The position numbers and the translations under genes were made by a program. Below, piece after piece: positions 1 to 7,900 of a stretch of 13,239 bases of DNA; within the stretch, counting starts at the first letter, position 1, and each line of letters starts with the position of its first letter. The notes beneath the pieces were generated by a model that was not told where the DNA came from, ran no database searches, and saw only the letters and a program-made list of their open reading frames with translations. The DNA is from JBFHNV01 sp965365655 (GTDB lineage: Bacteria > Pseudomonadota > Gammaproteobacteria > HK1), in assembly GCA_965365655.1 (NCBI GenBank), contig CBDUCN010000122.1:1-13239 (forward strand), in the 5' to 3' direction.

Positions 1-1359
1 GGGCGCCAGTACGCGCTGGCCAGCCTGCCGGTGCTGATCGTCGGCATGCTGGGCCTCGGCGCGTGGGTCACGCGCAGCATCGAGCAGCAGGTGATCGACA
101 ACACCGCGGTCACGGGCTCGCTGTTCGTGAACAGCTTCGTGTCGCCGGAGCTGCAGGGGCTCGCCCGCAACGGCCAGCTGGGCAGCGAGGAGAGCGCGCA
201 GCTCGATCGCCTGCTCGACGACACGCCCCTCGGTCAGCGCATCAAGGCCTTCAAGGTATGGGGCCCGGGCGGGCGCATCGTGTACTACACGGGCAAGGGA
301 CTGGTGGGCGAGGTCTTCGCGATCAACGACGAGCAGCACGCCGCGTGGGGCGGCGGCGTCGCGGCCGAGCTGTCGGGACTGAAGGATCACGAGTCGGAGC
401 TGGAGCGCGGGCTGGGGATCCCGCTGCTGGAGGTGTACATGCCGGTGCGCCAGCGCGGCAGCGACCGGGTGATCGCGGTCGCGGAGTTCTACCAGGACGC
501 GCGCGAGCTGGAACGGCACCTGGCGAGGACCCGGCGCCAGACCTGGCTGGTGGTGGCCACCGTGACGCTGGCCATGTACGGGCTGCTGTTCGGAATCGTG
601 CACGCGGGCGGGCGGCTCATCCGGCGCCAGGCCAACGAGCTCAGGCTGCGGGTGTTCGAGCTGTCGCGGCTGCTCGCGCAGAACGAGACGCTGCGCGCGC
701 GGGTGTCGCGCGCCACGCGGCGCACCACCGAGCTGAACGAGCAGTCGCTGCGCCGGCTGAGCGCCGAGCTGCACGACGGGCCGGCGCAGGCACTGGGGCT
801 CGCGCTGCTGCGCCTGGACGCGCTGGGCGGGCGCGACGGCACGGACAGCGGCGACGGCGCGGAGCTCGAGCGCATCCGCGACACGCTGCAGGACGCGCTG
901 TCGGAGATCCGCCAGCTCTGCCGGGGGCTCTCGCTCCCCGAGCTGAAGGGCATCGACGTCGAGCAGGCGCTCGGGCGCGCGGTGACCAGCCACTGCCGGC
1001 GCACCGGCACCGAGGTGCGCTTCGAATGCACCGGACTCGGCGACACGGCGGCCGTGTCCACCCCGATCAAGCTCACCGCGTACCGCGTGGTGCAGGAGGC
1101 GCTGATGAACGCGTTCCGCCACGCGGACGGCAAGGACCAGGCCGTGCACGCACGCCGCGACGGGCGCTGGCTGCACCTCGCAGTGTCCGACGGGGGGCCC
1201 GGCATCCGCGAGAACACCGAGGACCGACGCACTGACCGCCTCGGGATCCGCGGGCTGCGCGAGCGGGTGGAAAGCCTGGGCGGTCGCTTCGAGCTGGACT
1301 CGGCGCCGGACGAGGGCACGCGCATCGCGGTCCACCTGCCGCTGGACGTCGGCGAATGA
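1..1359 (+). CDS. Sensor histidine kinase, NarL/HisKA_3 family (5' partial)
   Basis: Membrane sensor kinase that would autophosphorylate on His and pass the phosphate to the overlapping downstream regulator. The reading frame is open from base 1, and the first residues already belong to a hydrophobic helix, so the true start lies left of the window. A GTG at 31 is the first in-window start candidate but would cut that helix; residue numbers below count from it. A periplasmic domain (about 20-170, Cache/CHASE-like, with 'FKVWGPGGRIVYY' and 'LVGEVF') is followed by a second membrane helix (171-191), a coiled-coil linker (195-235), and a HisKA_3 domain with the phosphoacceptor His248 in 'SAELHDGPAQAL'. 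The ATPase domain has N-box Asn360 ('QEALMNAFRHA'), G1 Asp387 ('SDGGPGI') and a G2 segment 'RLGIRGLRERV'. All catalytic motifs look intact. The stop overlaps the next start as ATGA, indicating translational coupling. The family is secure; the ligand is unknown. Confidence 0.93.
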   Translation, partial: GRQYALASLPVLIVGMLGLGAWVTRSIEQQVIDNTAVTGSLFVNSFVSPELQGLARNGQLGSEESAQLDRLLDDTPLGQRIKAFKVWGPGGRIVYYTGKGLVGEVFAINDEQHAAWGGGVAAELSGLKDHESELERGLGIPLLEVYMPVRQRGSDRVIAVAEFYQDARELERHLARTRRQTWLVVATVTLAMYGLLFGIVHAGGRLIRRQANELRLRVFELSRLLAQNETLRARVSRATRRTTELNEQSLRRLSAELHDGPAQALGLALLRLDALGGRDGTDSGDGAELERIRDTLQDALSEIRQLCRGLSLPELKGIDVEQALGRAVTSHCRRTGTEVRFECTGLGDTAAVSTPIKLTAYRVVQEALMNAFRHADGKDQAVHARRDGRWLHLAVSDGGPGIRENTEDRRTDRLGIRGLRERVESLGGRFELDSAPDEGTRIAVHLPLDVGE

Positions 1360-2015
1360 GCGACGGCGAGCACCGCATCTCGCTGGTGGTCATCGACGAC
1401 CACCCGCTGCTGCGCGAGGGCGTGGTGACCACCCTCGGCAGCCAGCCGGACATGGACGTGCTCGCCGAGGGCGGCAGCGCCGACGAGGCGCTGGCGCTCG
1501 CGCGCGAGCACCTGCCGGACGTGATCCTCCTGGACGTGAGCATGCCGGGCGGCGGAATCCGCGCGGCGTCCGAGATCTCGCGCGCCTGCCCGATCGTGAA
1601 GATGGTGATGCTCACCGTGTCCGAGGACGAGGAGGACGTGCTCGACGCGTTCAAGGCCGGCGCCAGCGGCTACGTGCTGAAAGGGGTCGCCGGGCGCGAG
1701 CTTGCGGACATCGTGCGCAGCGTGTTCGCGGGGCAGAACTACATCACGCCGGTGCTCGCCGCGAGCCTGCTGCAGGACGCCGACCGGCGCGCGGAGCGCG
1801 CGGCGCCGGACCCGCTGGAATCGCTGACCCAGCGCGAACGCGAGATCCTGCAGGAGCTCTCCAAGGGCGCGAGCAACAAGGCCATCGCGTCCGCGCTCAA
1901 CCTGAGCGAGAAGACGGTCAAGCACCACATGACGAACATCCTGCAGAAGCTGCAGGTGCGAAACCGCGTGGAGGCCGCGATCCTCGCGCAGAAGGCTGCG
2001 TCGGGCGGCGACTGA
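1356..2015 (+). CDS. NarL/FixJ-family response regulator (REC + LuxR HTH)
   Basis: DNA-binding response regulator of 219 aa, the usual size for the family. The receiver domain (8-125) has the acidic pair Asp14-Asp15 ('VIDDHPLLR'), phosphoacceptor Asp60 in 'VILLDVSMPGGG', switch Thr87 ('MLTVS') and conserved Lys109 ('YVLKG'). The GerE/LuxR helix-turn-helix lies at about 155-215 ('LTQREREILQEL', 'NKAIASALNLSEKTVKHHM', 'VRNRVEAAI'). The ATG at 1356 overlaps the kinase stop (ATGA), so the two proteins are almost certainly a cognate pair made from one mRNA. A clear independent ribosome site is lacking, which fits coupled translation. The target genes are unknown. The next genes on the strand encode type II secretion subunits, so they are candidates, but a repeat-bearing gap of about 220 bases separates them. 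Confidence 0.95.
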   Translation: MSDGEHRISLVVIDDHPLLREGVVTTLGSQPDMDVLAEGGSADEALALAREHLPDVILLDVSMPGGGIRAASEISRACPIVKMVMLTVSEDEEDVLDAFKAGASGYVLKGVAGRELADIVRSVFAGQNYITPVLAASLLQDADRRAERAAPDPLESLTQREREILQELSKGASNKAIASALNLSEKTVKHHMTNILQKLQVRNRVEAAILAQKAASGGD

Positions 2016-2038
2016 GCACGACATAGCTGTTCCGGATC

Positions 2039-2144
2039 GTGCTACACGTGGTGGCTCCGCTTGCGAGCCGTGCCGACTCCCCCTCCCTATCCCTCCCCCT
2101 CGTCACGAGGGGGAGGGGACCAGGCTGAAAGGCACGTGTAGCAC
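2039..2144. repeat. Nested inverted-repeat element (REP/MITE-like)
   Basis: A perfect 12-bp inverted repeat, GTGCTACACGTG (2039-2050) and CACGTGTAGCAC (2133-2144), bounds a 106-base segment. Inside it, a perfect 13-bp inverted repeat CCCTCCCCCTCGT (2091-2103) / ACGAGGGGGAGGG (2105-2117) forms an almost loopless cruciform or hairpin. A small hairpin with stem GGCTC/GAGCC (2053-2057 / 2065-2069) also lies inside. The outer symmetry continues imperfectly outward (ATAGCTGT at 2023-2030 against ACGGCTAT at 2153-2160). No open reading frame uses it and there is no T tract, so it does not look like a standard terminator. C-rich/G-rich hairpins of this type are familiar as dispersed intergenic repeats in high-GC proteobacteria. 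Whether this one is multicopy cannot be judged from one window. Confidence 0.7.
2079..2099 (-). other. G-quadruplex-forming motif
   Basis: The + strand has four C runs (2079-2083, 2085-2087, 2091-2093, 2095-2099) separated by T, TAT and T. The - strand therefore reads as four runs of three or more G with loops of 1, 3 and 1 bases, which meets the usual G-quadruplex pattern with very short loops. The last C runs are also one arm of the 13-bp inverted repeat that ends at 2117, so quadruplex and hairpin would compete for the same bases. The motif is read directly; folding in the cell is inferred. Confidence 0.55.
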
Positions 2145-2185
2145 AGTTACGCACGGCTATTTAGCGGGCCACGCTATCATGCGCG

Positions 2186-2210
2186 CGGGCGCTGCGAGGC
2201 GCAGCGCCCG
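2186..2210 (+). other. 11-bp hairpin upstream of gspL (leader or attenuator candidate)
   Basis: CGGGCGCTGCG (2186-2196) and CGCAGCGCCCG (2200-2210) form a perfect 11-bp GC-rich stem with a 3-base loop AGG. It ends 22 bases before the preferred gspL start at 2233. No U-tract follows, so it is not a typical intrinsic terminator. A -10-like TATCAT (2175-2180) lies just upstream; if it is used, transcripts would begin near the base of the stem and carry a 5' hairpin. I see no good -35 partner for it. Confidence 0.5.
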
Positions 2211-2232
2211 GTGACGGCAGCGCGTGGGCGCG

Positions 2233-3315
2233 ATGAACAGCGTGTCAGATTTCTTTTCCTGGTGGCTCGCCGAGCTGCGTTCGCTGCTGCCGCGGCGGCT
2301 GCGTGGCGACGTGGACAACCGGCGCACGCTGCTGATCGAGGTCGGCGGCGACAGCATCAGCGCGTCGCAGCTCGACGGCGATGCCCGCGAGTCGCTGCTC
2401 ACCGTCGCGCGCGGCGCGATCGCCGCGGGCGCCGATGACGGCCCCGCCGCGGGCGAGGGGGCGCTCGCGGCGCGCGCGGCCGCGGCGGCGCGCTCCGGCG
2501 CGCGGGTCGTGGTGCGCATCGACGCGTCCCTGGTGCTGACGCGGCCGGTGGAGCTTCCCGCCGCGGCGGCGGAGAACCTTCGCGAGGTGCTGACCTTCGA
2601 GCTGCACCGGCTCACGCCGTTCCACGACGAGGACGTGCACTTCGAGTTCCGTGCGCTCGGTCCGTCGCGGGACGGTCAGTCGCTGGCGGTGGAGCTGCGC
2701 ATCGTGCGCCGTGCGGTGCTCGAGCAGGTGTACGCGCTGCTCGCGCCGCACCCGTTCCGCCCCCGCGGCCAGGTGGCCCTGGACGATTCCGGCGAGGGCG
2801 ACCTGTGCCTGCTGCTCGCACCGGAGCAGGAGGACGACCGACGCGCGTCCTGGCTCGGCCGGGCCCTGTGGGCCGCCAACGCGGCGTTGCTGGCCGCGGT
2901 GATCCTGCTCCCGCTGGGCCAGCTCGACGAGCGCATCGCCGCGCTGCGCGCCGAGGTGGCCGCGGCGCGCAGCGGCGCCGACGCGGTGGTCGCGCTGCAC
3001 GAGCAGGCGGACGCGCTCGCCGAGCGCCGCGCCGCGCTGATCGCGCTCAAGCGCGACACCGTGCCGCGCATCGAGATCCTGCGCGAGCTCACCGAGCGCA
3101 TCCCGGACAGCGCCTGGATCCAGCGCATGGAGGTGGACGACGACGAGGTCGTGGTCCACGGCCTCGCGGACGCCGCGTCGCCGCTGATCGCGCTGGTCGA
3201 GGAATCGCCGCTGTTCGCGAGCCCCCGCTTTCCGTCCCCGGTCACGCGCAACGCGGCCAGCGGCAACGAGCAGTTCCGGCTCGCGGTCCAGGTCGCGCCC
3301 CGGGAGCAGCCGTGA
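2233..3315 (+). CDS. gspL: Type II secretion system protein GspL-like (PilM/PilN-type fusion)
   Basis: Inner-membrane platform protein, 360 aa, which in T2SS links the cytoplasmic ATPase GspE to GspM. The N-terminal cytoplasmic part (1-205) contains an actin-like/PilM-type segment ('TLLIEVGGDSISASQLDGD', about 32-50, and 'LREVLTFELHRLTPF', 116-130). One membrane helix (about 208-229) follows, then a coiled coil (231-275) and a PilN-like periplasmic domain ('RIEILRELTERIPDSAWI', 279-296, then 'VHGLA' and 'LVEESPLF'). The length and layout match the XpsL-type GspL (about 370 aa) rather than the enterobacterial form. I prefer ATG 2233; an in-frame GTG at 2224 would add three residues, and neither has a strong ribosome site. 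The stop overlaps the gspM start (GTGA). A bare PilN-domain annotation is the main alternative, but the gspM and gspN neighbours favour GspL. Confidence 0.82.
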   Translation: MNSVSDFFSWWLAELRSLLPRRLRGDVDNRRTLLIEVGGDSISASQLDGDARESLLTVARGAIAAGADDGPAAGEGALAARAAAAARSGARVVVRIDASLVLTRPVELPAAAAENLREVLTFELHRLTPFHDEDVHFEFRALGPSRDGQSLAVELRIVRRAVLEQVYALLAPHPFRPRGQVALDDSGEGDLCLLLAPEQEDDRRASWLGRALWAANAALLAAVILLPLGQLDERIAALRAEVAAARSGADAVVALHEQADALAERRAALIALKRDTVPRIEILRELTERIPDSAWIQRMEVDDDEVVVHGLADAASPLIALVEESPLFASPRFPSPVTRNAASGNEQFRLAVQVAPREQP

Positions 3316-3911
3316 CGGCGCTGCGCTTTCCCGCGCACTCGCCGGCACGCAAGGTCGCCGCGGTGCTGCTGCTGGTCCTGGTGCTCGTGGCGCTCGTGCA
3401 GTGGCTGGTCCGCCCGGTGCTGGGCGCGTTCGAATCGCGGCGCACGGAGCTCGCGACGCTGACCCACCAGCTCCATGCACTGCGCCGCATCGCCGCGTCG
3501 CGCCCGCGCGCCGAGGAGCGCCTGGCACAGCTGCGCCAGCGCCGGGAGGTGGAGGGGCTCACCTTCGATGCACCCAACGCGAGCCGCGCCGCGGGCCTGC
3601 TGCAGGAGCACGTCTCGCGGCGGATCACCGGCGCCGGCGGCCGGGTGAGCAGCATCCAGGTGCTGCCGGGAGACGAGCGCGGAGGCATCGTGCGCCTGAC
3701 CGCACGGGTGACCACCGCCCTCTCGCCGGAGACCATCGGGCCGGTGCTCTACGCACTGGAGAGCAGCGTGCCGTATCTCGTCGTGCGCAAGTTCACGCTC
3801 ACCAGCCGCGGACACAACCTCGGCGGCAGGGGCCCGGTGCGGGCGCCGATGCTGATCGTGAGCCTGGACGTGACCGGCTTTCTCGCCGTCGACGGTGGAG
3901 ACGGCTCGTGA
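3312..3911 (+). CDS. gspM: Type II secretion system protein GspM-like
   Basis: Bitopic inner-membrane protein of 199 aa that pairs with GspL in the T2SS assembly platform. A short cytoplasmic tail is followed by a strongly hydrophobic helix (14-32), a coiled coil (37-80, rich in Arg, Glu, Leu) and a ferredoxin-like periplasmic domain (about 92-192, with 'GGRVSSIQVLPGDE', 'LSPETIGPVLYALESSVPYL' and 'VSLDVTGFL'). This is the GspM_II/XpsM-type pattern. The GTG start at 3312 overlaps the gspL stop (GTGA) and has a good ribosome site GGGAG (3302-3306) five bases upstream. The open frame extends further left, but that part runs antiparallel in sense to gspL coding and is not expected to be translated. 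The family assignment rests on size, topology and position between gspL and gspN, because GspM is poorly conserved. Confidence 0.82.
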   Translation: MTALRFPAHSPARKVAAVLLLVLVLVALVQWLVRPVLGAFESRRTELATLTHQLHALRRIAASRPRAEERLAQLRQRREVEGLTFDAPNASRAAGLLQEHVSRRITGAGGRVSSIQVLPGDERGGIVRLTARVTTALSPETIGPVLYALESSVPYLVVRKFTLTSRGHNLGGRGPVRAPMLIVSLDVTGFLAVDGGDGS

Positions 3912-4414
3912 TGCGCGCCGGGACCCGCCGCGCATTGCTGTTGCTGCTCGCGCTGCTGGCCGTGCTCGCCGCGCAGCGGGCGGGGCTGCTGGACCCCGCG
4001 GCCGGCGCGTCGGCGGGCGCGGGCACACCGACCGCAGCGCCGGCGCCCGCGCCCGCGGATGCGCCGGTGCCGCTGCCGCCGCAGGAGCGTTACGCGGTGA
4101 TCGAGGAACGCCCTCTGTTCATGCCCACGCGCCGTCCCCCGGCCCCACCGCCGCCGCAGCCGGCGACCACTGCGGCGGCCCCGCGGCCGGCGCCGCCGCC
4201 GCCCGACCTCGAGGTGCACGCCATCGTGCGCGAGGGGGAGCGCTGGCTCGCGATGCTGAGCCGCGCGCGCGGCACCGACTTCGTGCAGGCGGAGCCGGGC
4301 GACGAGGTGCACGGCTGGACGGTCACCAGCATCGGGCCCGAGGTCGTCGAGCTGCGCTCCGGTGCGCGCAACGTTCGCCTGCGGCTGCGCCCAGAGGTGA
4401 CGCTCCCGCGCTGA
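3911..4414 (+). CDS. gspN: Type II secretion system protein N (GspN/GspC-like, Pro-rich)
   Basis: A 167-aa membrane-anchored periplasmic protein. The hydrophobic N-terminal anchor (about 8-22) is followed by an Ala/Pro-rich linker (28-57), the motif 'EERPLFMPTRRP' (65-76), a second Pro-rich stretch (77-99) and a small beta domain (about 99-163, 'LEVHAIVREGERWLAML', 'GDEVHGWTVTSIGPEVVEL'). The ERPLF-x-P-x-RRP motif before an HR-like domain is typical of XpsN/GspC-like proteins, which in T2SS connect the inner platform to the secretin N0 domain. It is shorter than XpsN and has no PDZ or coiled-coil end. The ATG at 3911 overlaps the gspM stop by one base. An in-frame GTG at 3908, seven bases after GTGGAG (3895-3900), is an equally likely start and would mirror the GTGA overlap at gspL/gspM. 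The N versus C naming is uncertain; the T2SS role is likely. Confidence 0.75.
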   Translation: MRAGTRRALLLLLALLAVLAAQRAGLLDPAAGASAGAGTPTAAPAPAPADAPVPLPPQERYAVIEERPLFMPTRRPPAPPPPQPATTAAAPRPAPPPPDLEVHAIVREGERWLAMLSRARGTDFVQAEPGDEVHGWTVTSIGPEVVELRSGARNVRLRLRPEVTLPR

Positions 4415-4911
4415 CCGGGCCGGACCCCACGCCACGGGTGTGTGCGGCCGTCGTGCGCGCGACACGCGATAGCAGAACCTGTTCCCCTCATCGGGAATCC
4501 AGTCCCGGCCGCGGGACATCGGCCGGCAACACCGATCCGCCCCTCGGCAGGCAGCCTTCCCGCGCCAGCGCCCCTGGGTCCGGCGCCGACTGGCGAAGTC
4601 GGTCAATAGTGGGAACAATGAGTTCGCGATCGCTGGCGGAAAACGCGCCGCAGGTGTCGAATTTCCTTACACGGGCCTCACCGAATGTGGTTCCTGGGCC
4701 ACAAGCCACTGACTTCGCTGGACTAATCACCCACAGGCATCGTTCTTGCTTGCTGCATTTCGCGCGACCGTACCGTGACACCACAAAGTCGTAGCAGGCG
4801 CCACGCCCCGGGAGCGCCGGAGCAGGGCGCGCGAATTGCCCTCCAGCGACGCTGCGTGGCGGCCGACAGCGGACACGAACGAGGGCATCGAATGTCGAGC
4901 CTGGCGAGCGC
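4415..4911. other. 497-base intergenic region between gspN and the hybrid kinase
   Basis: No convincing gene is seen on either strand; open frames here have no recognisable protein and mostly continue antisense to the flanking genes. Base composition falls noticeably between about 4600 and 4800 compared with the surrounding genes, as expected for a regulatory region. There is a small hairpin CCGACT-GGCGA-AGTCGG (4586-4602) without a T tract, an 8-bp palindrome GCGATCGC (4627-4634), and the candidate sigma-54 site described separately. This is the likely promoter region of the hybrid kinase/regulator operon. I see no clear terminator for gspLMN. Confidence 0.6.
4735..4750 (+). promoter_or_regulatory. 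Candidate sigma-54 (-24/-12) promoter
   Basis: AGGCATCGTTCTTGCT carries GG at 4736-4737 and GC at 4748-4749 with exactly ten bases between them, the defining spacing of RpoN promoters. It keeps GGCA and TTGC of the consensus TGGCACG-N4-TTGCW, with three mismatches in the -24 element. It points towards the hybrid kinase gene and would give a leader of about 150 bases. No activator binding site was identified and there is no RpoN-dependent activator gene in the window, so this is a motif match only. Confidence 0.35.
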
Positions 4912-7900
4912 ATGACGAACCCCAGCCTCAAGCACCGGATGCTGCGCCTGACGCTGCTGACCTCAGTGGCCGCGCTGCTGTGTGCGGGCACGGTGTTCTT
5001 CACGTACGAATACTTCCACCTGCACGCCGAGTTCGAGGAGGACACCCACGCCCTCGGCCGCCTCGTGGCCGGCGAGTCCGCGCCGGCGATGGCACAGGCC
5101 GACCGCGCGGCCGCGCAGCGCCTGCTCGACGCCCTCGCCACCCAGGAACACGTCGTGGCCGCCACCCTGCTCGACCCGCGCGAGCGAGTGATGGCCCGCT
5201 ACGTGCGCCGCGACGCCGAGACGGCGCCGGTGGCCGGCCAGGGCAGCGGGCAGCTGGGCGGCCTGGTCTGGTCGCGTCAGCCCGTGCGCGACGGGAGCCG
5301 GGAAGTCGGCACCCTGCTGATCGCCACGTCAAGCGCGGAAGTGCTCGGTCACCTGCTGCGCGAGATGCTGATCGGCGCAGCCGTGGTGCTGCCCGCGTTC
5401 GCGCTCGCGTTCCTCGGCTCGCTGTCGCTGCAGCGCAGGATCCTGGCGCCGCTCGAGACCCTGCTTCAGCGCGCGTCGCGGGAGCTGAACGTCGAGGCGA
5501 GGGAGGACGGCGAGCGCGACGAGGTCGCTCTGCTGTCGCACACCTTCGAGCAGATGCTGACCTCGCTGCGGGAGCGGGAGCGGGGCCTGAGCGAGACCGA
5601 ACAGTATTTTCGCGCCCTGATCGAGAACTCGGCCGACTTCGTCGCGGTGATCGACCGCGAGGGCCTCGTGCGCTACAACGGGCCGTCGTGCGAGCGCATC
5701 TTCGACGTCGACCCCGGCGCATTCATCGGGCGCCCGTTCATCGAGCACGTGCACATGGATGACCGCGAGCGCGTGTGGTCCGCCATCGCGTCCGTGCTCG
5801 ACGATCCCGGCTCCACCTTCTCCGTCACCGCGCGCTTCGCCGCGCGCGGCGGCCACCAGCTCGAGCTGGAATGCGTGGGCCGCAACGAGCTGGGCACGCC
5901 GGCGGTGGCGGGCGTGATCCTGAACTGCCGCGACATCACGGAGCGCCGCGCGTCGGAGCGCGCGATGCGCGACAGCGAGCGCCGCTACCGGGAGGTGGTC
6001 GAGCACGCCGCCGATGCGTTCTTCGTGCACGACGAGCGCGGCCACCTGCTCGACGTCAACCAGCGCGCCTGCGAGAGCCTCGGCTACACCCGCGAGGAGC
6101 TGCTGTGCAAGAGCGTGCCGGACTTCGAGCTGAACGTCGTCAAGCTCGGCGCGCGGGGCATCTGGAGCACGTTGCGCGCCGGTGAGCCGGTGACGCTGCA
6201 GGGCTGCCACCGGCGAAAGGACGGCAGCACGTTCCCGGTCGAGGTGCGCGTGGGCGCCTTCCAGACAGGTCAGCACGGTGAGCGACGGTTCGTCGCGCTG
6301 GCGCGCGACGTCAGCGCGCGGGTGAGCACCGAGAGCGAGCTCAAGCGCGCGCGCGACGCCGCCGAGACCGCGGACCGGGCGAAGTCGCTGTTCCTCGCCA
6401 ACGTGAGCCACGAGATCCGCACGCCGCTCACGTCGATCCTCGGCATGTCCGAGCTCCTCAAGGCCGGACCGCGCGGCGCCGACCGCGAGCACTACGTGGA
6501 CGTGATCCGCGGCAGCTGCGACGCGTTGATGAGCGTCATCGACGGCATCCTGGACCTGTCGCGCGCGGAGGCCGGAAACCTCGAGCTCGAGGAGGTGGAG
6601 TTCGACGTGCGCGAGCTGGCCGAGGGCGTGCAGGACATGATCAGCCCCTCCGCCCACCACAAGGGCGTGGACCTCGTCGCGCTGGTGGAGCCGGACGTGC
6701 CGACGCGCCTGCGAGGCGATCCCGACCGCCTGCGCCAGGTCCTGACCAACCTGCTCACGAACGCGGTCAAGTTCACCGACGCGGGTCATGTACGGCTGCG
6801 CATCGCGGTGCTCGACGACCGCGAGGACAGCCTGGTGCTGCACGTCTCGGTGCGCGACACGGGCATCGGGGTCGGAGACAGCGAGCGCGCGCGCCTGTTC
6901 GAGCCGTTCGTGCGCGGCGACGGCGCGCCGACCCGGCGCCAGCGCGGCGCCGGGCTGGGCCTCGCGATCTCGAAGTTCCTGGTGGAGAAGATGGGCGGGA
7001 GCATCGGTGCACAGCCCAACGTCGACGGCGGCAGCCTGTTCTGGTTCACCGCGCGCCTCGGCAAGGGATTCGCGGTGACGCGGCCGGTGTTCGACGACCC
7101 GCAGTCACGCGGCCTGCGCCTGCTGGTCGCCGACCGAGGGCCCGCGGTGCGCGAGGTCGTGGTCGAGCATGCGCGCCGCTGGGGCATGGTCGCCGAGGCC
7201 ACCGACTCGGCGGACGGTGCGTTGCGCATGCTGCGCGAGGCCGCGGCCGCCGGCCGGCCGTTCGACGTGCTGCTTGCCGACGTCAGCCTGGACGGCGGCC
7301 CGGGCGTCGCCCTCGCCGCGGCGGTGGCCGCGGACCCGACGCTGGAGGCCACGCACACGGCGCTGCTGACCCGCGTCGGCGCGTCCCTGGACCTCGCCGT
7401 GCGCGAGCTGCTCGAGCACTGGCCGCACGTGGCCCTGCCGATCCGCCAGTCCCGCTTCGGACCGCTGGTCGCGGCGCTGTGCAACACGCAGGTCGCGCGG
7501 CCGCCGGCCGGCGACGCGCGCGAAGCGGCCGTCACCGAGCGTCCGGGCCGGCGGCTCAAGGTGTTGCTGGCAGAGGACGATACGGTAAGCCGGGAGGCGC
7601 TGACGCTGCTGCTGGAAACGCTGGGCTGCACGGTGAGCTCGGCCGGCAATGGACGGGAGGCGGTGGACGCGGTGGCTCACGAGACGTTCGACCTCGTGCT
7701 GATGGACTGGCGGATGCCGGTGATGAACGGGCTCGACGCGACGGCCGCGATTCGCGCCATGGAGGCGGCGTCGCGGCACACGCGTATCGTGGGCGTGACC
7801 GCCAGCGGTTCCCGCGCCGAACGAGAGCAGTGCCTGAATGCGGGCATGGACGGATTCCTGCGCAAGCCGATCACGCTGCAGCGGCTGAGGGAGGCGCTGT

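Noticed and set aside
489..2024. Long - strand open frame opposite the first kinase/regulator pair
   Set aside because: Same GC shadow effect; Ser/Arg-rich, low-complexity translation with no motif, against intact two-component motifs on the + strand.
2186..2210. Hairpin as a Rho-independent terminator of the first two-component operon
   Set aside because: The stem is strong but no T tract follows and the next gene begins 22 bases later, so a leader structure is more likely.
2245..4028. Overlapping - strand open frames opposite gspLMN
   Set aside because: Low-complexity translations, while the + strand has three coupled genes with sensible membrane topology and T2SS motifs.
4488..5165. - strand open frame covering the intergenic region and the start of the hybrid kinase
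   Set aside because: No conserved motif; it overlaps the kinase signal-anchor coding region and lacks a supporting ribosome site. The intergenic part looks regulatory.
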